This document shows, one piece after another, positions 27,770-36,921 of a DNA stretch of 52,204 nucleotides. The stretch spans positions 27,345-79,548 of the forward strand of contig PBWH01000021.1 in the NCBI GenBank assembly GCA_002727195.1. Direction: 5' to 3'. This DNA comes from Gemmatimonadota bacterium. GTDB taxonomy: Bacteria; Latescibacterota; UBA2968. Numbering within the stretch: position 1 is the stretch's first letter; each line of letters starts with the position of its first letter. The position numbers and the translations under genes are program-made. The notes beneath the pieces are model-generated. The model saw only the letters and a list, made by a program, of their open reading frames with translations, was not told the DNA's origin and searched no databases.

Positions 27770-28547
27770 ATTTGGACCGTTCTCACAGTGGCCTTGTTTG
27801 TTTGTCAGGCTGAGGCCGCCGTCCGGATCAATAAGGTGATGGTGAACCTGGAAGGCAGCGAGTATCGAAACGAGTATGTCGAGATCCTGGATACCGGTCA
27901 CGATGTTGTCGACCTGGACGGCTGGTCGATCGGCAACGGCGCCTCTCGGGATACCCTGAGAGGCGATGGGCCGTCCGACCTGTTCCCGGGCGAAAAGGCC
28001 CTGGTCACTGATAGGTACTACCACGATGAGCGGAGACCTAATGGGGATTACACTGGCGTGGTTTTCGCAGAGGTTGAGGACCGTGCGATCGGAAACGCAG
28101 GGCTCTCCAATGGAGCGCCGACAACCTTATACCTGAGGGACCGGGCAGGGGCGTCATCGATGAAACGGCGTATGTGGACGTTGAGGCGGAGAGGAGTCTG
28201 GAACGTATCGACTACCACATCCGATCTGGCGACCCATCGAACTGGGTGCTAAACGAACTCGACGCGGGGGGGACACCGGGACTTGAGAATCGGTCCAGGC
28301 TCATCCTGGCTGAGGAGATCGAGTTTTCAGAAAACCTAACTGTCTTTCAGTCGGTAACAGAGATTCGTTTCGAGTCTCCGACCTCCAGGTCGTTCCTCCG
28401 ACTGTTGGTGTATGTCCGACACGCGGGCTACTTCGCCGATCACTCTTGCCCGGGCGAGAGGTAGGGGTGCTCGTTTCGACGACGTGGTAAGGAGTGGACC
28501 GTCAGGGAAAGAGAGTTCGACCGGGACCGTGTAGGATCTCGGCCTAA
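27770..28547 (+). pseudogene. Broken gene for a secreted lamin-tail-domain protein with C-terminal FlgD-Ig-like domain
   Basis: The first frame gives a signal-peptide-like WTVLTVALFVCQAEAA and a lamin-tail domain (NEYVEILDTGHDVVDLDGWSIG). The frame breaks near 28150 at AGGGGC; the continuation (ETAYVDVEAERSLERIDYH) lies in another frame. A second break near 28410-28420 moves to TRGLLRRSLLPGREV, and a TAA at 28488-28490 replaces the Asp of the FlgD-Ig motif W-D-G, followed by GVDRQGKRVRPGPCRIS. Usable starts are GTG 27788, or ATT 27770 for the full signal peptide. Two frameshifts and a nonsense codon indicate decay. Confidence 0.8.
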
Positions 28548-28727
28548 CACGTATCTTAGGATGGGCGCGTCAGTCGTCTCCAGGCTGTCGTGAACTATGC
28601 TAAAGGCTTGTAATCAAGATGGATACGATATTGGGCTACACGTGAAAGGTCCATTGTCGTATCTTATGGTTCCGGGTGTCCCCCCAGACACCTGCGATAT
28701 CTCCCCTTCGATCGATGTGGCGGAACT

Positions 28728-31163
28728 ATGGCAAGATCGAAGAACGCAGGTTCGGATGACCGTTTTGGCCTTCTGATTCAGGTCCTCGGTGTCGTCCTCC
28801 TCGCGGCCGGGCTCCTCTGTCTGGTCAGTCTGATTTCTCATTCACCCGAAGATCCACCCAACTCCAGCCGACCGCCCGAACTGGCGGAGAACCTGGCTGG
28901 ATGGTTTGGTGCGCACCTGTCCTACCGGCTGCTCTTTGTCGTCGGCTTGGGGGCATATGCCCTGGACGGTCTCCTTTTCGCGTGGGGATGGTTCCTGCTG
29001 AAGCGCGAGCCACTCACCCGTCTGGGCTGGCAGACCGCAGCCGTCCTGATCCTGATGACCCTGTATTGCGCCGCTACGGGTGTGCCGTCTAGTGGTCGCA
29101 CTCACCAGGCCTTCCAGCTTGGCGGATGGCTCGGGGTTACCCTCTCATCGCAGATCCTTGTGCCTTACCTTGGGCAGGTTGGGTCTGCCATCTTCTTGAC
29201 CACAGCATTGATCGTTCTGGCCATGGTGGCGACTGACCTGCCGATTTCGCGCGTCCCGGACTTGATCGTCCAGGGGCTGAGGGCGATCGGCCAGGGGATT
29301 GTATCCGGCTGTTCGAGCGTTGTCGCCTTTTTGGGATCTCTCGGTGGTCGCACTCTAGATTGGGTAGGCGAGCGACGAGAAGTCCGTCAGCAGAAGCGAG
29401 CAAAGAAGGCTGCCGCCAAAGCCGAGCGTGCGGCTGCCGCAACTGAAGCTGCAGCCGTAGCAGAGGTATACGAGGAAGAGATCGAAGAGGAGGAGGAGTG
29501 GGAGGAAGAGGAAGTCGAGGCGGAACTGTTCGAAGAGCCGGAAGAAGAACCCGTGTTACCGGAACCCGAACTGCCTGAGGAGCCGATTCCCCCAGCGCCT
29601 GCTGTAAAACCGAAGATCGTCACCAAGAAACAGTCGAAGAAGGCAACGCCCTCTGTAGTGATGCGACCCGCTCAGACGGTAGGGGACATTAATTACAAGC
29701 TTCCGTCTCTGGATCTGCTGGATGAAGCCCCGTCCGGGAATGACGAAGTCGATCGGGATGAACTTCTCGAGGGAGCGGAGGTTGTCGAGCGGAGTCTCGA
29801 TAGCTTCGGGGTCGAAGCCAAGGTCAAGCAGGTGAACCCGGGGCCGGTGATTACCTCTTACGAGGTGCAGCCTCCTACGGGCGTGAAGATCAACAAGATC
29901 GTGAATCTGTCCGATGACCTTGCCCTCGTGATGAAGGCGAGAAGCATCCGAATTCAGGCCCCGATCCCCGGGAAGGCTGCTGTCGGCATCGAGGTGCCGC
30001 GGCCCGATCCGTCGATCGTTTACCTTCGGGACGTGCTCGAGGATTCGAGCTTCCAGAAATCGAAAGGGAAGCTGATGATCGGGCTTGGGAAGACCGCTAC
30101 GGGTGAGCCGATCTCGGCCGACCTGACCAAGATGCCGCATCTCTTGATCGCCGGTGCGACTGGTGCCGGTAAGTCGTTCTGTATCAACGCGCTGATCGCG
30201 AGTATGCTCTTCCGAGCCACCCCGGAAGAGGTCCGCTTCATCATGGTCGATCCGAAAATGCTCGAGCTGTCGTTGTATGACAGCATTCCGCATCTCTTCT
30301 CTCCTGTGGTGACGGATCCCAAGATCGCATCCGACGCGCTCAAGTGGGCGGTTGCCGAGATGGAGAACCGGTACCGGAACATGTCCCAGTTTGCGGTCCG
30401 GAATATCACCGAGTACAACAACAAGCTCGACGCGATGCGCAATCAGGCGGAGACGCAAGAGGAACGGGGAGGAGTGCCGCCCCCTCTGCCGTATCTGGTC
30501 GTGGTGATCGATGAGCTCGCCGACCTTATGCTGACAGCCCCGCGGGATATCGAAAACTCATTGGCTAGGCTGGCGCAGATGGCACGTGCCGTGGGCATCC
30601 ACCTGATCCTGGCCACCCAGCGCCCCTCGGTGAACGTGATCACCGGTACGATCAAGGCCAACTTCCCGTCTCGGATCGCTTTTCGCGTGGCATCGAAGGT
30701 GGATTCGCGGACGATTCTGGATACAAACGGCGCCGAGAAGCTGCTCGGAAACGGGGACATGCTGTTTCTGCCGTCAGGGAAACCGGAACCGATTCGCGTG
30801 CACGGGGCGTATATAGAGACAGAAGAGACAGAGCGTCTCGTCGAAGAGGTGTCGAGCCAGGGCGTCAAGCTGGATCGGGTCGAGTTCGGACCCGGGGCCA
30901 ATGACTTCGACATGGAAGAAGAGCAGCGGGATGCGCGGTTCGATGAGGCCCTGCGGCTGGTCGTGATGCACCAGCAGGGCTCGGCTTCGCTGCTCCAACG
31001 CCGGATGAAGGTCGGCTACGCACGTGCAGCGCGGCTGGTCGATGAGTTGGAGCGAGCCGGCGTGGTCGGTGCTTCGGACGGATCGAGTAAGGCCCGTCCT
31101 GTCCTGGTCGATGAAGACTACCTCGAACGCATGGATATGCTGGCAGAGGAAGAGGCGGATTAA
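28728..31163 (+). CDS. ftsK: DNA translocase FtsK/SpoIIIE
   Basis: Septal DNA pump that clears chromosomes during division and activates XerCD at dif. The 811 residues have about four N-terminal membrane helices (within 1-175), an acidic Glu-rich linker (about 245-285), the alpha/beta motor with Walker A GATGAGKS (about 476) and Walker B LVVVIDELADL (about 590), GTIKANFPSRIAFRV, and a C-terminal winged-helix gamma domain (HQQGSASLLQRRMKVGYARA). The linker is short compared with E. coli FtsK. ATG 28728. lolA follows after 2 nt. Confidence 0.97.
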   Translation: MARSKNAGSDDRFGLLIQVLGVVLLAAGLLCLVSLISHSPEDPPNSSRPPELAENLAGWFGAHLSYRLLFVVGLGAYALDGLLFAWGWFLLKREPLTRLGWQTAAVLILMTLYCAATGVPSSGRTHQAFQLGGWLGVTLSSQILVPYLGQVGSAIFLTTALIVLAMVATDLPISRVPDLIVQGLRAIGQGIVSGCSSVVAFLGSLGGRTLDWVGERREVRQQKRAKKAAAKAERAAAATEAAAVAEVYEEEIEEEEEWEEEEVEAELFEEPEEEPVLPEPELPEEPIPPAPAVKPKIVTKKQSKKATPSVVMRPAQTVGDINYKLPSLDLLDEAPSGNDEVDRDELLEGAEVVERSLDSFGVEAKVKQVNPGPVITSYEVQPPTGVKINKIVNLSDDLALVMKARSIRIQAPIPGKAAVGIEVPRPDPSIVYLRDVLEDSSFQKSKGKLMIGLGKTATGEPISADLTKMPHLLIAGATGAGKSFCINALIASMLFRATPEEVRFIMVDPKMLELSLYDSIPHLFSPVVTDPKIASDALKWAVAEMENRYRNMSQFAVRNITEYNNKLDAMRNQAETQEERGGVPPPLPYLVVVIDELADLMLTAPRDIENSLARLAQMARAVGIHLILATQRPSVNVITGTIKANFPSRIAFRVASKVDSRTILDTNGAEKLLGNGDMLFLPSGKPEPIRVHGAYIETEETERLVEEVSSQGVKLDRVEFGPGANDFDMEEEQRDARFDEALRLVVMHQQGSASLLQRRMKVGYARAARLVDELERAGVVGASDGSSKARPVLVDEDYLERMDMLAEEEAD

Positions 31164-31165
31164 CG

Positions 31166-31819
31166 ATGCTACGGCGACTCACCATTGTCGCAAGCCTGTG
31201 TGGGTGTCTGGCCGCTCCGGTCGGAGCGATCGACGGCCCCGAGGTGATCGAGCACGTTCAGAAGCAGTTCGAGAAGCTCAAGACGTTGAGCGCGAGGTTC
31301 GAGAAGCAGCATTTCTGGAAGCTGGTGGACCAGACTCAGAGCGTTAAGGGCAAGCTTCACGTGGAGAAGCCGAACCGTTTCCGGCTCGAGTCCGGAATAC
31401 GGACCGTCGTTACGGATGGGGAGACGGCCTGGAGCTATGATCCCCAGAACGAGCAGGTGCTCGTGAACGCCTACTCGGCAGTCGAGGACGATCGCAGCTA
31501 CGAGAAGTTGTTGTTCGACCTGGTTCTGCTCGGGGGCTACGAAGACCGGTTTGCGCCGACCTACTTTGGGGACGAGAGGGTAATGGGCAAGCGCTGTCAC
31601 GTTGTCGATTTGCGTGCAAAAGCCCAAGATGCTTACGTAGAGACCGTTCGGTTGTGGATCGATCGGAAGGAGTGGTTGGTTCGGCAGATCGAGTACCGCA
31701 ATATCAACGGGGATGTGACGACCTACGAGCTGGATCAGCTCAAGAAGAACAAGAAGCCGAAGGAAGGTACTTTCGCCTTCAGAGCGCCTTCGGGTGTCGA
31801 GGTCGTTGACTTAAGATAG
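31166..31819 (+). CDS. lolA: Outer-membrane lipoprotein carrier LolA
   Basis: A periplasmic chaperone that carries lipoproteins from LolCDE to the outer membrane. 217 residues; signal peptide with cleavage near residues 20-22 (APVGA-ID). LolA features: LKTLSARFEKQHFWK, KGKLHVEKPNRFRLE, VTDGETAWSYDPQNEQV. It starts 2 nt after ftsK, a common ftsK-lolA pairing. This is direct evidence for a diderm envelope. Confidence 0.92.
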   Translation: MLRRLTIVASLCGCLAAPVGAIDGPEVIEHVQKQFEKLKTLSARFEKQHFWKLVDQTQSVKGKLHVEKPNRFRLESGIRTVVTDGETAWSYDPQNEQVLVNAYSAVEDDRSYEKLLFDLVLLGGYEDRFAPTYFGDERVMGKRCHVVDLRAKAQDAYVETVRLWIDRKEWLVRQIEYRNINGDVTTYELDQLKKNKKPKEGTFAFRAPSGVEVVDLR

Positions 31820-31828
31820 GAGGCTGCA

Positions 31829-32942
31829 TTGGCCACCGATATTCAGGCCAGCGACGTCCAGTCGCGGCTCGAGGACTATCGAACGCGTGTCGATGACCTC
31901 GGGAGGTATCTTTGAATTAGACTCGCGTCGCTCGCGGATCGAGGAGCTGGAGAAGTTGATGGAGGCCCAGGACTTCTGGGACCATCAGGAGAAGGCCCGC
32001 GAGGCGATCGATGAGGTGAATGGTCACAAGAGTTGGGTAAACGGATGGGAGGAGTTGAGCGCCCGCCTGTCCGATCTTGAAGAACTTAAGGCGCTCTCCG
32101 ACGAGGAAGGCGACGAAGAAACGCTTGTCGAAGTACACGGCGAGTTATCCGGCCTTCTGACGGATCTCGAGAATCTCGAGCTCAAGCATATGCTTGGCGA
32201 TCGGGAGGATCGATCCAACGCGATCCTGACGATCCACCCGGGAGCAGGGGGGACGGAGGCGCAGGACTGGGCGCAAATGCTGATGCGGATGTACTCGCGC
32301 TGGTCCGAACGAAAAGGCTTCAAGACGGACACGCTGGACCTTATGCCCGGTGAAACGGCCGGGATCAAGAGCGCTACGCTCGAGATCGATGGTGAATACG
32401 CCTTCGGCTACCTCAAGGCTGAAATCGGTGTCCATCGCCTGGTCCGGATCTCTCCTTTCGATTCCAACAACAGACGTCACACCTCGTTTGCTTCGGTCTT
32501 CGTCTACCCTGAAACGTCCGGGGATATCGAAGTCGATATCAAGCCCGAAGACCTTCGCGTCGATACCTACCGTGCCGGTGGCGCCGGTGGCCAGCACGTC
32601 AACAAGACGGATTCGGCCGTCCGGATGACCCATATCCCGACGGGTATCTCCGTTCAGTGTCAGAACGAACGGTCCCAGCACAAGAACCGGAACTCCGCGC
32701 TCAAGATCCTGAAAGCACGCCTCTACCAGTACTATAGGGAACAGGAAGAAGAGAAGAAGGCGGAGCTGGAGAGTGGGAAAAAGAAGATCGAGTGGGGGTC
32801 GCAGATCCGGAACTACGTGTTCCAGCCTCAGCAGAACATTAAAGACGTGCGGACCGGACTCGAGACGTCGGATATCCAGGGCGTGATGGACGGAAAGATC
32901 GACGACTTTATCAAGGCGTTCCTGGTCGAATACAACAGCTAG
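31829..32942 (+). CDS. prfB: Peptide chain release factor 2, made by programmed +1 frameshift
   Basis: RF2 terminates translation at UGA and UAA. The gene is join(31829..31912, 31914..32942), 370 residues. The first 28 codons from TTG 31829 (AGGAGG at 31818-31823) end at an in-frame TGA (31913-31915); skipping T31913 continues in the long frame as ELDSRRSRIEEL. The tripeptide SPF (RISPFDSNN) reads stop codons, and GGQ (AGGAGGQHVNK) drives hydrolysis. The slippery site and the internal Shine-Dalgarno match the classical autoregulatory arrangement, in which low RF2 promotes frameshifting. Confidence 0.96.
31901..31916 (+). promoter_or_regulatory. prfB +1 programmed frameshift site
   Basis: GGGAGG (internal Shine-Dalgarno), TAT, slippery CTT and then TGA-A. 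It matches the conserved RF2 site except that the stop is followed by A, not the common C. Confidence 0.93.
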
Positions 32943-33003
32943 GTTCCAGCTGCCGGGTGAGGAGATTTGACCCGCTCGGGCGATAAGGTAAACTGTGGCT
33001 TTC

Positions 33004-33032
33004 TTGACACATTTTTCACCTTTGTTTATAAT
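33004..33032 (+). promoter_or_regulatory. Perfect-consensus sigma-70 promoter of the lysS operon
   Basis: TTGACA (33004-33009), exactly 17 nt, then TATAAT (33027-33032), within an AT-rich island. The start codon is 54 nt further on. It drives lysS and probably lolD-mcsA-mcsB-clpC, since no terminator is seen before 36850. Confidence 0.92.
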
Positions 33033-33086
33033 TTTGGTCGCGCAAAATCAGGGAGTTACGCGAATTTCAGGGTTCAGGAGGCGGAG

Positions 33087-34625
33087 TTGAGCAAGCAGGA
33101 GGGTGAAGCACCCGAGTCGGCGTTGATTGAGCAGCGGCTCAAGAAGCTGGAAGCGATCAAAGAACTCGGATACAATCCCTATCCCTACCGTTTCGAGACC
33201 ACGCATTCGACGACGTCGCTCAGGGACGCGTTCGAGACGCTCGAACCGACGAACGAGGAAGTTTCGATCGCGGGGCGGTTGGTGGTCGTTCGTGGCCACG
33301 GGAAGGCCGCTTTCGCCGACATTCGCGATGGCGAGGGGCGGTTTCAGATCTACGTGAAGCTGGACATCGTCGGGAAAGACACGTTCGCTCTGTGGAAGCT
33401 GCTCGACATCGGAGATTTTGTCGGGGTCACAGGACCCGTATTCCGGACGCGCACCGACGAGATGACCGTCGAGGTCCACCAGCTTCAGGTCCTGTGCAAG
33501 TCGATTCGGCCGCTGCCCGTTCCGAAGGAGGAGGTCGTGGATGGGGAGCGCGTTATCCACGATCAGTTTGCGGATAAGGAGCTGCGCTATCGACGCCGGT
33601 ACCTGGACCTGGCGCTGAACCCGGATGTCCGGTATGTGTTCCGGAAACGGTCGGCGATCGTGTCCTCCATCCGGAGTTTTCTGGATGAGCGTGGTTTCTT
33701 GGAAGTCGAGACGCCGGTGCTGCAGCCGATCTACGGTGGCGCGTCGGCGCGTCCGTTCACGACGCACCATAACACGCTGGATATGCAGCTGTACCTGCGG
33801 ATTTCCGAGGAACTCTACCTCAAACGGCTGATCTGCGGCGGGTTCGAGCGTGTATACGGAGTATCGAAGGTCTTCCGGAATGAAGGGATTGACAGCACGC
33901 ACAACCCCGAGTTCACGCTGATGGAGCTCTACCAAGCGTACGCGGACTACGGGGACATGATGAAGATCACCGAGTCTCTCGTGTCCGAGGTCGCCCAGTC
34001 GGTCACGGGCTCGATGACGATCGAGTATCAGGGGCAGACGATCGATCTATCACCCCCGTGGGACCGGATCTCGATGCTCGATGCGATCTCGGACAAAGCC
34101 GGTATCGATGCCAGGACCGCTGAAGACGCCGATCTCAAGAAGGTGTGTGAGCGGCTGGGCGGGGAGGTCGAGGATGGGGCGAACCGGGGGCAGTTGATCG
34201 ACGAGATCTTCGATGCCGCTGTCGCTCCCGGGCTGGTTCAGCCGACATTCGTTACAGACTATCCGATCGAGATGTCGCCCTTGGCCAAACGACACCGGGA
34301 CGAGGATCGGTTGACTGAGCGGTTCGAACCGTTTGTGTGCGGCGGAGAGATCGGCAACGCGTTTTCAGAGCTGAACGATCCGATCGACCAGCGTCAGCGA
34401 TTAGAGCACCAGATGTCATTGAAGGCCGAAGGTGACGACGAAGCTCAAGTGATGGACGACGACTATGTCCGGGCACTGGAGCACGGGATGCCCCCGACGG
34501 GCGGTCTCGGGATCGGAATCGACCGGCTGGTCATGCTGCTAACGGATTCTCCCTCCATCCGAGACGTGATTCTCTTTCCTCATATGCGCCCCGAGGAAGG
34601 CTTCGGCGCAATCGATTCCGAATAA
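33087..34625 (+). CDS. lysS: Lysyl-tRNA synthetase, class II
   Basis: Charges tRNA-Lys. 512 residues: N-terminal OB-fold anticodon domain (SIAGRLVVVRGHGKAAFADIRD), then the class II core with motif 2 (FRNEGIDSTHNPEFTLME) and motif 3 (GGLGIGIDRLVMLLT). TTG 33087 follows CAGGAGG at 33075-33081 with 5-nt spacing; the frame is open upstream through the promoter, but that cannot be coding in a transcript starting near 33040. First gene of the operon; lolD follows after 19 nt. Confidence 0.97.
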   Translation: MSKQEGEAPESALIEQRLKKLEAIKELGYNPYPYRFETTHSTTSLRDAFETLEPTNEEVSIAGRLVVVRGHGKAAFADIRDGEGRFQIYVKLDIVGKDTFALWKLLDIGDFVGVTGPVFRTRTDEMTVEVHQLQVLCKSIRPLPVPKEEVVDGERVIHDQFADKELRYRRRYLDLALNPDVRYVFRKRSAIVSSIRSFLDERGFLEVETPVLQPIYGGASARPFTTHHNTLDMQLYLRISEELYLKRLICGGFERVYGVSKVFRNEGIDSTHNPEFTLMELYQAYADYGDMMKITESLVSEVAQSVTGSMTIEYQGQTIDLSPPWDRISMLDAISDKAGIDARTAEDADLKKVCERLGGEVEDGANRGQLIDEIFDAAVAPGLVQPTFVTDYPIEMSPLAKRHRDEDRLTERFEPFVCGGEIGNAFSELNDPIDQRQRLEHQMSLKAEGDDEAQVMDDDYVRALEHGMPPTGGLGIGIDRLVMLLTDSPSIRDVILFPHMRPEEGFGAIDSE

Positions 34626-34644
34626 ACCTCCGGAGACACCGGCC

Positions 34645-35340
34645 ATGGCTCAGCCGCTCGTGGCAACCGGGATTACCAAGCGCTTCCGCGTAGGACAGGC
34701 AGATCTGGACGTCCTGCGGGGGATCGATGTGAAGATTGACGAGGGCGAGCTGGTTGGGCTGACCGGTGCTTCGGGCGCCGGGAAGAGCACGTTGCTGCAG
34801 ATCCTGGGAGGGCTGGACCGTGCTGATGCTGGGCAGGTGCGCATCTCGGGGCAGGATCTCGGGAGTCTGTCGGACGATGATCTGGCAACCTTCCGGAATC
34901 GCCACATCGGCTTTGTTTTCCAGTTTCACCACCTTCTGCCTGAATTCACGGCCCTGGAAAACGTGACCATGCCGCTTCTGATCAGGGGGGAGGATCAAGC
35001 AACCGCCCTTGATTTAGCAAGAGTTCTGCTAGACCAGGTCGGGCTGGGGGATCGGCTGGAGCATCTGCCATCGGAGCTTTCGGGCGGAGAGGGACAGCGG
35101 GTTGCCGTGGCGCGCGCACTGGTCGCCGAACCGACGGTGGTTCTGGCCGATGAGCCGTCTGGGAACCTCGACGCGGACCGCAGCCTGGAACTCTATGATC
35201 TGATTCGGTCGCTCTCGAGGGAATTCGGGTGCAGTTTTGTGGTCGCCACCCACGACCCGACGCTGTCCGACCGGGTTGACCGCGTGATCCAGATGTCCGA
35301 CGGTCTGGTCGTCGATCCATCCGAACACGAGGCTGTGTGA
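34645..35340 (+). CDS. lolD: Lipoprotein-releasing ABC transporter ATPase
   Basis: ATPase of the LolCDE complex that extracts lipoproteins from the inner membrane for LolA. 231 residues: Walker A GASGAGKST, Q-loop FVFQFHHLLPEF (the LolD-characteristic HHLLPEF), signature LSGGEGQRVAVARAL, Walker B VVLADEPSGNLD, His switch in VATHDP. The membrane partner LolC/LolE is not in the window, although lysS-lolC-lolD order is common elsewhere. A MacB/FtsE-type role is less likely given HHLLPEF. Confidence 0.9.
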   Translation: MAQPLVATGITKRFRVGQADLDVLRGIDVKIDEGELVGLTGASGAGKSTLLQILGGLDRADAGQVRISGQDLGSLSDDDLATFRNRHIGFVFQFHHLLPEFTALENVTMPLLIRGEDQATALDLARVLLDQVGLGDRLEHLPSELSGGEGQRVAVARALVAEPTVVLADEPSGNLDADRSLELYDLIRSLSREFGCSFVVATHDPTLSDRVDRVIQMSDGLVVDPSEHEAV

Positions 35341-35347
35341 ACCTGCG

Positions 35348-35803
35348 ATGACCTGCCAGAATTGTCACGAACACGAATCCACGGTCGTGATCACCAAGAT
35401 TGTGGGTGAACAACACACGATCACGCATCTGTGCAAGACCTGCGCGAACGAGCTTGGCGGCGCCGGCGGTGTTGCTATCTCGATCCAGATGCTGACGTCC
35501 GGCAGTGAACCGACCGATGAATGCGGAACGTGCGGCAAGACCTTTGCCGAGTTCAAGAAGAGTGGACTGTTCGGGTGCGCCGACTGTTACGGGCACTTTG
35601 AGGCGCATCTGCCCAAACTGTTCAAGCGTGTCCAGGGGGTAACCGAGCACGTATTCGATGTCGAGAAGCCTCCGGAGCAGGATGACCTGGCCTCACTTGA
35701 GGAGGCCCTTTCTGATGCTGTCGCGTGTGAAGACTTTGAGCGCGCGGCCTTCATCCGTGATCAGCTCGCCGAACTGAGGCGAGGGAACGCTCCGGCCTCA
35801 TGA
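35348..35803 (+). CDS. mcsA: McsA, zinc-binding activator of the McsB arginine kinase
   Basis: 151 residues with pairs of CxxC zinc motifs (CQNC, CKTC, CGTC, CADC) and a C-terminal UVR motif (LSDAVACEDFERAAFIRDQLAEL). In Bacillus McsA stimulates McsB and tunes ClpC. It starts 7 nt after lolD and its stop overlaps the mcsB ATG (ATGA). The usual first gene of this cluster, ctsR, is absent; lolD is in its place. Confidence 0.93.
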   Translation: MTCQNCHEHESTVVITKIVGEQHTITHLCKTCANELGGAGGVAISIQMLTSGSEPTDECGTCGKTFAEFKKSGLFGCADCYGHFEAHLPKLFKRVQGVTEHVFDVEKPPEQDDLASLEEALSDAVACEDFERAAFIRDQLAELRRGNAPAS

Positions 35804-36846
35804 CCTTCGACGATTTCGCATCCCGGAGAGCTGGTTGGCTGGACGGCGCAGGCCTGAAGGCGTCATTCGTAATCAGCAGCCGGGTCCGGCTGGCGAGAAA
35901 TCTGTCCCGGATGCCCTTTACGAACCGCGCGGATGACATCAACAAGCAGGAGATTGTGGATCAGGTCGTCCAGGCGGCAGAAACCTCGCCCTGCCCGGAA
36001 ATGGTCTACTTCGACACGAATGCGCAAGACAACCTTCAGCGACAGCTGCTTGTCGAACGGTATCTGATCAGCCCGGCCCTGGCCACGGAGTCAGGCCCCC
36101 GAGGGGTGCTTGTCGATGAAACCGAGTCAGCCAGCATTATGATTAACGAGGAGGATCACCTGCGAATTCAAGTGATCCACTCTGGATTGCAGCCTTTTGA
36201 CGCCTGCGAGGCCGCCCTGAGTCTGGAACGAGACCTGGCAGGGGGGCTCGATTTTGCTGCTTCTCCGAAGTGGGGATTTCTCACAGCCTGTGCGACGAAC
36301 ACGGGAACGGGTCTCCGAGCCTCGACTCTGATACATTTACCGGGTCTGGCCCTAACCAAAGAGATGGATGGGGTCGTCCGAGGGGTGGCTCAGCTCGGGT
36401 TCGCTGTGCGGGGAATTTATGGAGAAGGCAGCCATTCAGCGGGAAACCTGTATCAGATTTCGAACCAGCTCACGCTTGGGCGGTCTGAGAAGGCCCTGTT
36501 GGAAGGGCTTGACGGGGTGGTGAATCAGGTGGTCGAGTGTGAGAGGAACGCCAGGGAGACGCTGGCCCGCGAGGCGCGTGAACAGATTGAGGACAAAGTC
36601 TGGCGTGCGCTGGGCATTATGGAGCGCGCCAGGCTTTTGACATCGCAGGAGTTGATGAATTTTTCCTCCGCGGTACGCCTCGGAATCGACATGGGAATGC
36701 TCCAGGGGTTGGAGACCGGGACGATTAACGATATCATGGTAGCTACACAACCTTCCCACCTGCAGCACCGGGCGGGTAAGGCACTCGAAGCGAACGAACG
36801 AGATATTCTGCGGGCATCCGTTGTCAGGGAACGTTTGGCCGCCTAA
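35800..36846 (+). CDS. mcsB: McsB protein-arginine kinase
   Basis: Phosphorylates arginines on misfolded proteins and so marks them for ClpCP. 348 residues with the phosphagen-kinase catalytic domain: SSRVRLARNL near residue 25, EEDHLRIQ, and LTACATNTGTGLRAS (nucleotide-binding Arg region and the conserved substrate-side segment). It overlaps mcsA by 4 nt and is followed by clpC after 75 nt, which supports the arginine-phosphorylation/ClpC pathway. Confidence 0.94.
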   Translation: MTFDDFASRRAGWLDGAGLKASFVISSRVRLARNLSRMPFTNRADDINKQEIVDQVVQAAETSPCPEMVYFDTNAQDNLQRQLLVERYLISPALATESGPRGVLVDETESASIMINEEDHLRIQVIHSGLQPFDACEAALSLERDLAGGLDFAASPKWGFLTACATNTGTGLRASTLIHLPGLALTKEMDGVVRGVAQLGFAVRGIYGEGSHSAGNLYQISNQLTLGRSEKALLEGLDGVVNQVVECERNARETLAREAREQIEDKVWRALGIMERARLLTSQELMNFSSAVRLGIDMGMLQGLETGTINDIMVATQPSHLQHRAGKALEANERDILRASVVRERLAA

Positions 36847-36854
36847 AATAGGGG

Positions 36855-36876
36855 AAGGCGAACTTCCGCCTTTCAC
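36855..36876 (+). other. Weak hairpin between mcsB and clpC
   Basis: AAGGCG (36855-36860) pairs with CGCCTT (36867-36872), then TTC. It is too weak for a confident terminator but could attenuate transcription or stabilise the clpC message end. Confidence 0.35.
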
Positions 36877-36921
36877 AGAGCGGTCTTGCCCACCGGGTGA
36901 GATTGGGAAGAGGAGAGAGTG

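Noticed and set aside
29440..29600. Repeat-rich GAG/GAA tract as a possible tandem repeat element
   Set aside because: It encodes the acidic linker of FtsK, which is commonly low-complexity.
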